A stretch of DNA of 64,000 bases from Chamaecrista fasciculata. Its lineage: Eukaryota > Streptophyta > Magnoliopsida > Fabales > Fabaceae. Below the pieces are notes generated by a model that was not told the DNA's origin, ran no database searches, and was given only the letters and a program-made list of their open reading frames with translations. The translations under genes and the position numbers were made by a program. Shown here one piece after another: positions 1-13,757 of this stretch (the stretch's first letter is position 1; each line of letters begins with the position of its first letter). The DNA lies in the NCBI GenBank assembly GCA_003254925.1, contig QANZ01018265.1:207453-271452 (forward strand), given 5' to 3'.

Positions 1-480
1 ATCCCCTCGTATGCTTCCGCTTTCTCCCCAATCCGCTCCTCAAAATCAACATAAATCAGAAAAAAGAAGAGGTTTCAGAACACAAACCCTAATTACAAAA
101 GCGCAATGCCAAATATGAAGATGCACTCATCTTACAAGTTTCAAAAGTCGAAGCCCGCGAAACTGGATTCCCCTTGTTCAAATTTAATGAAAGGGAAATA
201 AAAATTGAAGAAGATAGACGGAAACAGAAGGAGAAAAAGAAAAAAGAAGTCTTACTAGCGACATTGTCATGGGGTTCCTTGTCAAAAATTTGAAGTTTGT
301 GGTTGGAACGAAGGCGCGATCAGTGCTATAAAATTATGAAGTCGGGCATTTTAATATGTTTTAGTTACCACCTTCGATTCGATTCGCTTCTTTTTTCCCT
401 CCTCTTCTCGTCTCCTTTGCTCGGGTGACCAACACTGGTTTACACAAATGCTCTAAGACCCGACCGTGCGTGATTCGTAA
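1..480 (-). other. Possible 5' end of a minus-strand gene running off the left edge
   Basis: This stretch is less AT-rich than the next 1.8 kb and is not obviously repetitive. Read on the minus strand it has a pyrimidine-rich leader-like section (about 180-250 and 365-420), and the last 50 bases before the left edge are open in an acidic frame (DFEERIGEKAEAYEG-like). That would fit a first exon continuing outside the window. No family is recognised, and neither start codon nor splice site can be fixed. It could equally be unrelated intergenic DNA. Confidence 0.22.
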
Positions 481-748
481 ACCCTATATGGCTATATTGG
501 TAATTTATCATATTTATATATATGAAAATAAAATAACTTAGGTAAATTTTTTTTTATTTTTTAATAAATATTTAACGCATGATAAAAATTTTATGCATCA
601 TGTATTTTTTCAACAAGCACACACAATATAATATATTTTTAGTTGAATAATCCAATTGATTTTAAATATATGTTTCTTGGTTATATAAAAAATATATATA
701 TAAGTCTTGCCATATCAATATCTATATCTATATCTATTTATATCTATA
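481..748. repeat. AT-rich spacer ending in a TATATC microsatellite
   Basis: There is no coding signal. The stretch is AT-rich and ends in a TCTATA/TATCTA simple repeat (about 716-750), directly before the 5' end of the first Helitron. The same TATAGA-type microsatellite borders the Helitrons near 46 kb, so it is either a preferred insertion site or terminal slippage. Confidence 0.5.
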
Positions 749-1735
749 TCTATTATGTGTGAAGATGTTTTTGGTTGGTCAAAAATGATTAAATTAAAAA
801 TTAAAAAAATGAGAAATAAATATGTGAAACTTGATAATTAGCTAATTGTATAGATAATGAGAGAGAAAGTAGTAGATGAGATTTAAGAAAGTGAAAACTT
901 ATTATTTGGTCTTTTAATTTTTACACTTATAACAATTTAGTCCTTGAATAATATAAATATACTATGGATAAAACTTACATCAAGTTCCCTATATCCTTGC
1001 TATCAAGTTCCACCAATCATAAGTCTTGATTACATTCTCTCTCTTTAATGATTGGTCATGCAAAAAGTGGTGTTTAATATTCTCTTTTTATCATGATTGG
1101 TCATATATAAAATTTTTGCCACGTGTCAAATGTTGACTGGAGAACTTGATAGCAAGGATGTAGGGAACTTGATGTAAGTTTTGCCCATATACTATGGATA
1201 AAACTTACATCAAGTTCCCTACACCCTTGCTATCAAGTTCCACCAATCATAAGTCTTGATTACATTCTCTCTCTTTAATGATTGGTCATGCAAAAAGTGG
1301 TGTTTAATATTCTCTTTTTATCATGATTGGTCATATATAAAATTTTTGCCACGTGTCAAATGTTGACTGGAGAACTTGATAGCAAGGATGTAGGGAACTT
1401 GATGTAAGTTTTGCCCATATACTATGGATAAAACTTACATCAAGTTCCCTACACCCTTGCTATCAAGTTCCACCAATCATAAGTCTTGATTACATTCTCT
1501 CTCTTTAATGATTGGTCATGCAAAAAGTGGTGTTTAATATTCTCTTTTTATCATGATTGGTCATATATAAAATTTTTGCCACGTGTCAAATGTTGACTGG
1601 AGAACTTGATAGCAAGGATGTAGGGAACTTGATGTAAGTTTTGCCCATATACTATTTAGTCAATAATAACTATAAATGTCAAATCAAACGTTACATACAT
1701 ATTTCCGTGCCCATTAGGGCACGGAAAGCTCATAG
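749..1735 (+). mobile_element. Non-autonomous Helitron, interrupted by a MITE array
   Basis: The element begins at TC-TATTATGTGTG and ends in a GC-rich hairpin (CCGTGCCC, loop, GGGCACGG, about 1704-1721) followed by AAAGCTCATAG|T. This matches the family copy at 45769-46068 on the other strand, which ends in CTAG. A 5' TC, a 3' hairpin, a CTRR-like end and insertion between A and T without target duplication are Helitron hallmarks. Without the 690-bp MITE array at 966-1655 the copy is about 300 bp, like its relatives, so the array inserted later. The 3' end is CATAG rather than canonical CTAG. Confidence 0.72.
966..1655. repeat. Three head-to-tail copies of a 221-bp Mutator-type MITE with shared 9-bp target duplications
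   Basis: The units are 966-1186, 1196-1416 and 1426-1646, an exact 230-bp period. Each has terminal inverted repeats of about 45 bp, beginning GGATAAAACTTACATCAAG and ending CTTGATGTAAGTTTTGCCC. The 9-mer ATATACTAT lies before unit 1 (957-965), between units (1187-1195, 1417-1425) and after unit 3 (1647-1655). A 9-bp duplication is typical of Mutator-like elements. Units 2 and 3 look identical; unit 1 differs at about two bases in the left arm. The array has no coding potential. Confidence 0.88.
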
Positions 1736-1756
1736 TTTTATATATATATATATATA

Positions 1757-1921
1757 TCTTATATTATATGGCTCCACCCCTTTCTGGTCGTCCATGTTTA
1801 AAACTATAGTCTATGAAATTAAAAATAAGAGAAAATTTATTATTTGGTCTCTCTTTCTTTACTAAGTTAGCAGTTTAGTCCCTTATTTATTTTACATATA
1901 ACGGGCACGCAAAGCCCCTAG
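1757..1921 (+). mobile_element. Short non-autonomous Helitron remnant (165 bp)
   Basis: The 5' end TC-TTATATTATATGGCTCC matches the complement of the right end of the 46320-46602 copy. The 3' end ACGGGCACGC-AAAGCCCCTAG|T has the family CTAG terminus. The interior is shorter than in other copies, so this is an internally deleted member. Confidence 0.6.
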
Positions 1922-1934
1922 TATATATATATTA

Positions 1935-2255
1935 CTAGGGGCTTGGTGTTTGAATTGATTTTTATATTGATAAAAAAGTAAGTTTGAGATCAATTTGAGA
2001 AATTATAAAAATATCTAAGACTCATCTAAAATAAATAAAATATTTAGGACCAATTTGAAATTACCTCATATGGGGAGAGTGAGTGGGGAGGAAAAGTGGT
2101 GGCATTTTTTAATTTTTAATTGTTTTTAGCATTTTTTTAATTCATTTATTTTTTTTAAAGAAGTGGGAGAGTGAGTGGTGAGAGAGTGATGATTTTTTTT
2201 TAATTTTTTAATTCATTATTTTTGACTTTAGCATATAATATAGTATAAATATAGA
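1935..2255 (-). mobile_element. Non-autonomous Helitron, minus orientation
   Basis: On the plus strand it starts at CTAGGGGCTTGG (the complement of an ...AAGCCCCTAG 3' end) and runs to about TATAATATAGTATAAATATAGA (the complement of the TCTATACTATATTATA 5' end, with a small insertion). The interior, about 1970-2090, is the inverse of the Helitron at 3233-3595 and parallel to the copy at 46320-46602. It lies directly upstream of the first lipoxygenase exon that can be seen. Confidence 0.6.
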
Positions 2256-2351
2256 TATTATATGNTAATAATTGATATGTATATAGTATACAGAATGAAT
2301 GAAAGATGCATGGTTTAATTGAATAGATTCATCATGCATTAAATAATGCAG

Positions 2352-5300
2352 AGCTACTTACCGAAGGAGACGCCAAGTGGATTGAGGAGGGTGAGAGAAG
2401 AAGAAGTTGGGAATTTAAGAGGGAATGGAGAAGGAGAACGTAAGAGATTCGAAAGGATATATGATTATGATATATACAACGACATTGGAGATCCAGATAG
2501 AAGCCTTGATCTCCAAAGGCCTCCTCTTGGTGGTCCTCACACACCTTATCCCAGACGTTGTAGAACTGGCCGTCCTCCTTCTCTTGCAGGTCTCTTCTCA
2601 TTTCTCATTTCTCACTTCCTATTTTTTTTTCTTACTTCATTTTAATTATTTAATTAAATTTAACTCTGTGTTTATTAAATATTTTATGTCCCGACTTATC
2701 TAAGTGCTTTTTAGCCTATAATTAAATAGCTAAAGTGTACTTTTGGTCTCATAACTTTTTTGTTACAATTTTGGTCCTATAACTTTGCGAAGGTCTCAAT
2801 TTGGTCCCATAACCTTTTTTGTTGCAATTTTTGTCCCATAACTTCTAAAAACGTCTCACCGTTAGTCCAAAGCTGATTTCCATCCGTCCCAAAACTTCAC
2901 TCATATTTGCCACGTCATCATCCAACTCAGTATGTCAGATCATCTTTAGCGGCAGATAATGGATGGAAATCAGTATTGGGACCAATGGTGAGACGTTTTC
3001 AAAAGTTATGGGACCAAAATTGCAGCAAAAAAAGTAATAGAACCAAATTGAGACCTTTGTCAAAGTTATGGGACCAAAATTGCAACAAAAAAAGTTATGG
3101 GACCAAATTAAAACATTTGTCAAAGTTATGGGACCAAACGTGCACTTTAGCCTAATTATTTTTTTTTTGGGGTTATGATATGATGTATCCTATCCCGTTT
3201 CGGGAAGTGCGAGTCCCGGTAACATATCTATATCTATACTATATTATATGGTTAAGGGTCCTTTTGGTTAGTTAAAATTAATGAATTAAATAATACAAAA
3301 AGTAATTAAAAATATCACCACTCTCTCTCCCCACTTCTTCAAAAAAATAAATGAATCAGAAAATGCAAAAAAATAATTAAAAATTAAAAAATGCCACGAC
3401 TCTCTCCCCATTCACTCTCCTCATATGAGGTAATTTCAAATTGATCCTAAATATTTTATTTATTTTAGATGAGTCTTACATATTTTTATAATTTTTCAAA
3501 TTGATCCCAAACTTACTTTTTTATCTATAAAAATTTAATATAACATTCAACTTTAAATCAATTTAAACGTTACAACGGGCACACCAAGCTCATAGTACAC
3601 ATATATGAAAATAGAAGTGATTGTTGATGTTTGACTCTTGTGGTATATAATACAGTCCAAGGCTATGTATCGATCTGATTACATCTCGGCCCTGTTATAT
3701 GAAAGTAGGACAATTTCCTTCTCCATCTTCGTGATCTTAATTTATGGCCCAAACAAATATATGATCACATGATAATGGCCTACCTAATTTGCAAGAGTGT
3801 CCCCCGACAACATTATTAACTTTGGCCCTAGAGGCTAGAGAGTAATGATAATGATAATTTTATCAACTCAAAGACTCAAACTAATCATTTATGGTCACAC
3901 TTTCTTTTAATTTTGCTCATATTAAATCCCTATTTAATGATTATAAACAAATAAGCATGTTGAAATGTATCTATATATGCTTGCCTATGAAAAATAAAAT
4001 TAATTTAGTTTGGTTTGCGTGAGACAGATCCATCGTCTGAGAAGAGAGTGACAAATTTTTACGTTCCAAGGGATGAATGCTTCTCGGAGGTGAAGCATCT
4101 AACATTTTCAACGAAGGCATTATTCTCAGTGTTGCTAATATTGCTGCCATCGCTGGGAAGACTAATGAGTCACAAGGATATTGAATTCTCGTACTTCCAC
4201 GACATTGACTCATTGTTTAGCATTGGATTGGAGTTGCCTAGCCACCACCCTGGAGAATTCGAAAAGGGATTGCTTAATGCCATTATGCCCAGGCTTGTCA
4301 AGTCCATTTCTGCCTCCAATGGCGCCGGGGGAAATGTTCTTCGCTTTGAGCCCCCTGAGGCTATGAGCAGTCAGATTTCATCTTCCATCATTATCATTAT
4401 ACATTATATTATAGGCCAAACAGCTCTTGATGCCCCTAAGTTTCAGTTATGCCCCTAACATTTGTTTTATATCAATTATGCCCAACATTTCGTTGTCAAT
4501 TATATAATTGTTTTGGGTCAAAGTTTTATTTTGGTTCCTCAAGTTTACTCAAAGTTCCGTTTTGGTCCCTCAAGTTTCCAGCGAGATACACGGCGGCCCC
4601 GGCGACTACGAAAACTCTTAATCCAAGGTTTTTTTTCACCTCCTGAGTTCAATGGCGGCCTGCATTTTGCGAACAAATGACCGAAAATATGATTTTCGGC
4701 GATTGTGTAATTTTTCAGCGACTATGTAATTTTTCGGCAGCTTGCCAGTCATTTTTTTTTTCGTAAAATGGAGGTCGTCATTGAATACAGGAGGTAAAAA
4801 AACATTAGATTAGGAGTTTTTGTAGTCGTCGGGGCCGCCGTGTATCTCGTCGGAGATTTGAGAGACCAAACGGAACTTTGAGCAAACTTGAAGGACGATA
4901 ATAGGACTTTGACCCAAAAAAATTGAGGTTAGGGTATAATTGACATCAATGTAAAACGTTAGGGGTATAACTGGCACAAAACAAACGTTGGGGGCATAAC
5001 TGAGGCACCAATACGTCCTTTACCTTATATTATATATATACATGTTTCTAATTTCACTTTTTTAATTATACCCTTTATTTTGTGTTTGATTTTGCAGGGG
5101 ACAGATTATTCTGGTTTAGGGATGACGAATTTGCTAGACAGACTGTAGCTGGTCTCAACCCATTTAGCATAACATTGGTCAAGGTATATATATACATTGG
5201 TCTATAATATATATAAGCATGATTCCAATTTAGTCCATGAAGTTAAGAGAGTAATGATCAAATTTTCACTTGCTTGGCCTGCGGCAGGAATGGCCATTAA

Positions 5301-7006
5301 GGAGTAAACTCGACCCTCTTGTCTATGGTCCAGCAGAATCAGCAATTACCTCCGAAATAATCAACGCCGAAATAGGAGGCTTACTTACAGCTGAACAGGT
5401 TTATTTTACGTATATAAATTAAATTACTCCTTTAATTAACAAGCACTAGTCAAACTCATTCAAGATTATAATCAAATATTATATGTGCAGGCCATCAAAC
5501 AAAAGAAGTTGTTCATGTTAGACTACCATGATTTGTTGTTACCGTACGTTAGCAAAGTGAGGAAACAGAAAGGGACAACATTGTATGGATCAAGAACTTT
5601 GTTCTTCCTGACACCAGATGGAACATTAAGGCCTCTTGCCATTGAACTGACAAGACCACCCATGAATGGAAAACCCCAATGGAAGCGAGTTTTCACTCCT
5701 TCTTGGCACTCTACCAGCGTTTGGCTTTGGAGGATTGCCAAAGCCCATGTTCTTGCACATGACTCTGGCTATCACCAGCTTGTTACTCATTGGTTCCTCA
5801 CCTACCTCAATGCCTCATATAAATTTACATTCTATCTATGATTTGTGCTTGGAATCGGCCTTAATTAACTTTACCTATTGGATTTATTGATTTTATAGGT
5901 TAAGGACTCATTGTGTCACAGAACCCTATGTGATTTCAGCCAACAGGAACCTAAGTGAGATGCACCCTATATACAGACTGCTTCACCCCCATTTTCGATA
6001 CACTATGGAGATTAATGCTCTGGCTCGAGAGGCTCTTATCAATGCTGGTGGCACAATTGAAAGTTCATTCACTCCTGGAAAATATGCTATGGAGATTTGC
6101 TCTGCTGCTTATGATCTTCAATGGCGATTTGACAAGGAGGCTCTTCCTGCAGACTTAATCAGAAGGTATACCCAATATTATTATAATTAAGCTTTTCATT
6201 AAACATTTATTACAATATTTGTGATCTTATAAATTTATACATGAAGGGGAATGGCTGTGGAGGATCCATTTGCACCACATGGGCTAAGGCTTACCATTGA
6301 AGACTACCCTTTTGCCAATGATGGTCTTCTATTGTGGGACAATATCAAGGAATGGGTGAGTGACTATGTGAACCATTACTATTCTGACCCAAGTGTGGTG
6401 GAGAGTGACCACGAGCTTCAAGCATGGTGGACAGAGATTAGAACAGTGGGACATGCAGACAAGAAGGACGAACCATGGTGGCCAAACCTTAAAACCCCCG
6501 AAGACCTTATCCAAATCCTCTCTACAATCATATGGGTAACTTCTGGTCACCATGCTGCTGTCAACTTTGGTCAATATGCATATGGGGGTTACTTCCCAAA
6601 TCGCCCTACAATTGCCAGAACCATAATGCCCAATGAGGACCCTTCACCAGAAGAATGGAAAGAATTCATCAAGAAACCTGAAAAAGCACTCTTGAAGTGT
6701 TATCCTTCGCAGCTTCAAGCAACAAGAGTGATGGCTGTGTTGGATATACTGTCTACTCATTCCCCTGATGAGGAATACATTGGGGAGAAGATGGAACCAT
6801 CTTGGGCTGAAGATCCAGTCATAAAGGCCGCCTTTGAACGATTTACACAGAGGATGAAGAAAATAGAAAAAATTATCGATGAGAGGAATGAAAATACCAA
6901 GTTTAAGAACAGAAACGGAGCTGGCATTGTTCCCTATGAGCTTCTCAAGCCTTTCTCTAAGCCTGGGGTCACTGGAAAGGGAGTTCCATGTAGTATATCT
7001 ATCTGA
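2352..7006 (+). CDS. LOX2: Type-2 13-lipoxygenase, catalytic part; 5' exons not found
   Basis: Non-heme iron lipoxygenase that oxygenates linoleic/linolenic acid; type-2 enzymes are plastid 13-LOXs feeding jasmonate and volatile synthesis. Seven exons join in frame: 2352-2589, 4028-4369, 5098-5183, 5288-5398, 5491-5792, 5899-6165, 6247-7006, giving 701 residues with no stop or broken splice site. Visible hallmarks are [22 protein letters not shown], the iron-site helix [16 protein letters not shown], the second ligand pair in TSGHHAAVN, and the C-terminal Ile of GVPCSISI. Ser-Phe in [10 protein letters not shown] indicates 13- rather than 9-specificity. Family members are about 900 residues, so about 200 (transit peptide and PLAT beta-barrel) are missing. 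No PLAT coding was seen upstream to position 1. The gene is either 5'-truncated or its first exons lie beyond the window. Introns carry a Helitron and two foldback elements. Confidence 0.88.
2729..3151. repeat. Foldback element of the 'cttttggtcccataac' type in LOX intron
   Basis: Long inverted arms start at AGCTAAAGTGTACTTTTGG and end at CCAAACGTGCACTTTAGCC. Each arm is built of repeated 'ttggtcccataactttt' units. The same arm motif recurs at 16231-16735. It has no coding capacity and resembles the widespread TIR-like foldback repeats of plant introns and intergenic DNA. Confidence 0.6.
3233..3595 (+). mobile_element. Non-autonomous Helitron in LOX intron
   Basis: The 5' end TC-TATACTATATTATATGG follows a TATATC tract and the 3' end is ACGGGCACACCAAGCTCATAG|T. 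The interior is the inverse of 1935-2255. It sits in the 1.4-kb intron between the exons ending at 2589 and starting at 4028, about 430 bp from the splice acceptor. Confidence 0.66.
4427..5015. repeat. Foldback element in LOX intron
   Basis: The left arm (about 4427-4660: 'cagttatgcccctaac', 'ttggtccctcaagttt', 'acggcggccccggcg') is repeated inverted at about 4800-5015. The centre is an imperfect palindrome. It accounts for almost the whole intron between the exons ending at 4369 and starting at 5098. Short ORFs in it come from the repeat. Confidence 0.65.
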
Positions 7007-7462
7007 ATTGGAGAACCAATGCTAATAGTTTTTAAAAAAAAAAAGTATTCTTGGTACACAACTACACATCCAATAGTCCAAATCTTGAATTTTGCATCAG
7101 CTTGCTAGCTTCATTACAGTTTTTTTACAACATATAACAAATAATAGAACAACAATTTTTATAAGATAAGCAACAACATAAAGCTGGTCTAGTAACCTTT
7201 TTCAGTGATGTAGACTAAAACGGAATCAAACTTTAGTGTATGGCGCATAAAGATCGATTAAACTTTTTGGCCTTAATTATCAGCATGGACGTAAGCGATG
7301 ATTATATGGCTATAAGCTGACCTTTGAATAAATGGATATGGATTTTTGACATTGGGATAAGATAACTGGATTCCCACAGCTTTTATTGGATAGATATAAT
7401 GTAATCACAATTTATTATTCATATCATCATTTATTGGAAACTTTATATATCAAGTACACAGT
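7007..7462. other. Convergent 3' intergenic spacer between LOX and beta-glucosidase
   Basis: The spacer is 456 bp between two stop codons on opposite strands and must hold both 3' UTRs. It has an A-run just after the LOX stop (about 7034-7045) and AT-rich, possibly polyadenylation-competent sequence throughout. No further gene or repeat was seen. Confidence 0.55.
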
Positions 7463-11081
<3,619 letters not shown>

Positions 11082-11120
11082 TGTTTTAACTCACTGCACT
11101 CATTCCTTCATTATTTCTCA

Positions 11121-11131
11121 TCTTTTTATAC
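11121..11131 (-). promoter_or_regulatory. TATA box of the beta-glucosidase gene
   Basis: On the minus strand TATAAAAAGA lies about 40-50 bp upstream of Met1 (11081) and about 70 bp upstream of Met12. A start of transcription about 30 bp downstream would leave a very short leader for Met1, which slightly favours one of the inner Mets. Confidence 0.5.
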
Positions 11132-13334
11132 ACTAAACCCAAGGTCACACCATCACCACTCACTCACGTCCCGTATTCAAACCACTTTCCTTCTTTCCAC
11201 TTCTAAACTTAGCTTAATTAATTGGTCCCCCGAGTCCCACCTAGTTTTGGGTCACTACACATGAAAATTAAAGACCAAAGCCAAAGCCAAAGAGGACACG
11301 CAACGCGAGGAGACCTAACATCATAACAATAGTGGAAGGTATTAGAAAACAAAACGAGACACATTTTTCTTATGCCACCTACTCATGTGACTCGTGACAG
11401 GGGCCTGCAGCTCTCGCACTAAGCTCGCCACGTCATCTATCATCCCAAATCATGATCGTGGGCTCCTTCAATCATAATTCATGCATGAGCACTAACCCAC
11501 TGATCCACTATGTATGTTTACAATCTCTTCAAACCACACTGATAGCTACACCTAAAAGCCTAAATCCTTTGACCTTTCTCCAAACATTTATCCACCTCTC
11601 AATACCAATCTCTTCTTGTTCCACATTGAAGCCCACTAATCTTTTCCATGGCCCAACGCTAATTGTCATTTTTACTTGCTCCACAAACGTTGGGCTTCTC
11701 CTATCCTGGCTTGAATCCATCAATTCCATTCATTTACATTTATGTTACTTGTCCCACCATCACGTGCCGTAGCTGAATCAAGAATCAACAATAATTCAAT
11801 AACAACTTGGAAGCTTTCATGTGTTTGTTCATTTCTTGCCACCCAAGTGAGATGAACTTAAGGAAATAACAAGCAACTGTTTGTTTGATGCGGTATTCTT
11901 TTCACCAAACATTACCAAGCTCCTCAAGTCCTTGTCACACACATCATTATTAACTCTTGCAAAATAACAAGCAATATTCTTTCTCTTGTATGAATTATAT
12001 AAATGGAATACCTACGTTCCATTCCATTGGTTTAACATTTCATTTATAGCAATGAGCTTCTTATAGTTCTATATAAAGATCAGATTTAGCGTAATAATCA
12101 ATATGATGAGCTCAACCTAGTGTAAGGGCTAGAGCCTTTAGTCTATAGAGCCAGAACTGTCTATGGTAGATACCATATGCCTCTAAGTAGCGCCTGCTAT
12201 GTCAGATCACATGCAGTTGTAGATGCAATTAAGGATGTAAAATCGCTTCCTCACCAATTCAAACTTATTATGGAGCAAAAACGGACTCCACCTTGAATCA
12301 ATCCCGATCTCTTAGCAGCAATATTCGTTTACCACTAATATGTGAAACTCAAGTCCTTCAAAACAAATTCAAAATTACTATCATCTGCTCTGGACAGATC
12401 TGAATTTTTTAAAACTTGGTTACAGAGAGAATACAGATCTTCAACAAATTGATGGGAACAAAATCCAAATCTTAAACAACTACCATACAAATGAACATGA
12501 GTATTGTCAAAACCTGAACAACCCGGTTTTCATACTGCAAACCTTTGGATGCCTCCTCAATGTTGATTGAATGGCTATTTCAGAAAGATAAACAGAACCA
12601 GCTGGGAGAAGCTTGCGTGAGGCTTAATAAACTAGAAGTTGTCAAACATAATATACAAAATATTCACATACATTTGTTATGTATGCTTATTGGTCCTTGT
12701 CCTGCTTCTCTTAACCCATTCAATGAACTATTGAAAAGTGGTACTACTAAGGTGTCCTCTGATTTTTCTTTTTACCTTCAATAACACTCCAAACATCTTC
12801 AGAACTGAGTAGTCAAGTAGGGTATTTGTTTCGGAAAAACTCAAACAAATCTTCAATAAAATGGGGGTACAGGTAAAAATAACAGTAAAGATTAAATTTG
12901 ACAATTGAAAACATCCTTTAAGACTGATCACAGATGGAAATACTAATAAGAGGATTTGATCATTTCTCCGTCGAGTCACTGTCAGTCATCAGACTTGTCA
13001 TTAGGAAGTAGTAAGCAAAGGTATGTTTACTTTCATAATCAGATCCATATTCATCAATGGAAATCAAACTTGAGAATGAATGTAATGCAGAAAATGCATA
13101 AGAAAGGCTAATGAGAAAAATGCTTTCAATTTAACAGTCATAGCATTAGAAAACTACAACCAGCAGAATAAATTCTCAAATTCATACTTGAAATCAAAAA
13201 GGAACCATTGACAGGGAAACCAAATGCCCTCCTCTCTCTCCCCCAAGGGGTAAACAGTGAAGACAGAGGAAAATCAAATTTTTTTTATGGAAACAAAAAA
13301 GAAAAAGAAAGCTACTGCACAGCCTGTGATATTC
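11132..13334. other. Intergenic: beta-glucosidase promoter side and 3' flank of the AT-hook gene
   Basis: No gene is supported. ORFs of 60-110 codons on both strands (for example 11452-11772) lack any family motif and have no splice context. The part nearest 13334 (about 12900-13334) is probably the 3' UTR of the AT-hook gene. No clear transposon ends were found. Confidence 0.4.
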
Positions 13335-13757
13335 TTACTTGCACTGCACACCTGCTTCTGCAGCTCGACGAGGCGTGCTTTTACGCCTGCTTCCATTCTG
13401 TCTTAGTCCGTTAACCTTTGTCAAGTTATCAGTGCTTGATCGATTCCCATTACCAGTTCCCTCCTCAACTGACTCTAACTTTTCTTTCACCTGAGAATTT
13501 CGTTTCCTCTTCTTTCCATGTTCTGTTGCAGTGGGACTTTTTACCTCCTTGTTAGAGACTCCATTCTTAACATTGTCACTTTCATTCTCTTCTATCTTTT
13601 CAACATCTCCATCTTCATCAAAGTCGTCGTCCTTCAGTGGTTTTTGTGGCCTCCCCCTTCTCTTCTGTGTAAAAACTTTTTCCTCATCACCACTTCCAGG
13701 ATCCTCTTGATTGGTAACAGTTAGCTTTTTACCACCCTTTCCTCTACCTCTACCCAT
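13335..13757 (-). CDS. Small AT-hook nuclear protein, plant-conserved, function unknown
   Basis: A 140-residue intronless coding region. The start MGRGRGKGGKKL is chosen because related plant proteins, as I recall them, begin the same way; the frame is open further upstream (DFKI before the Met) but shows no other Met in good context. Residues 32-40 (QKRRGRPQKP) form a canonical AT-hook, an RGRP core that inserts in the minor groove of AT-rich DNA. Residues 42-60 are acidic, then come basic NLS-like patches (GKKRKRNSQ) and a conserved-looking C-terminus (NGSRRKSTPRRAAEAGVQCK). The rest is low-complexity and probably disordered. A likely 5'-UTR splice acceptor is at 13807 (GGCAG, exon from 13806). 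A role in chromatin is inferred only from the AT-hook and charge. Confidence 0.75.
   Translation of the reverse strand: MGRGRGKGGKKLTVTNQEDPGSGDEEKVFTQKRRGRPQKPLKDDDFDEDGDVEKIEENESDNVKNGVSNKEVKSPTATEHGKKRKRNSQVKEKLESVEEGTGNGNRSSTDNLTKVNGLRQNGSRRKSTPRRAAEAGVQCK

Noticed and set aside
966..1655. CRISPR-like array or plain satellite
   Set aside because: Regular repeats are present, but each unit is a full terminal-inverted-repeat element with target duplications, in a plant nuclear context.
2346..2645. ATG at 2346 as the start of the lipoxygenase
   Set aside because: The 'atgcag' is the end of an intron (acceptor at 2350-2351). The family continues upstream of [10 protein letters not shown], so this ATG is only an accident of the splice site.
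2352..7006. 9-lipoxygenase assignment
   Set aside because: The Ser-Phe pair before xPGKY and the GVPCSISI terminus fit 13-LOX type 2 better than the Thr-Val of 9-LOX.
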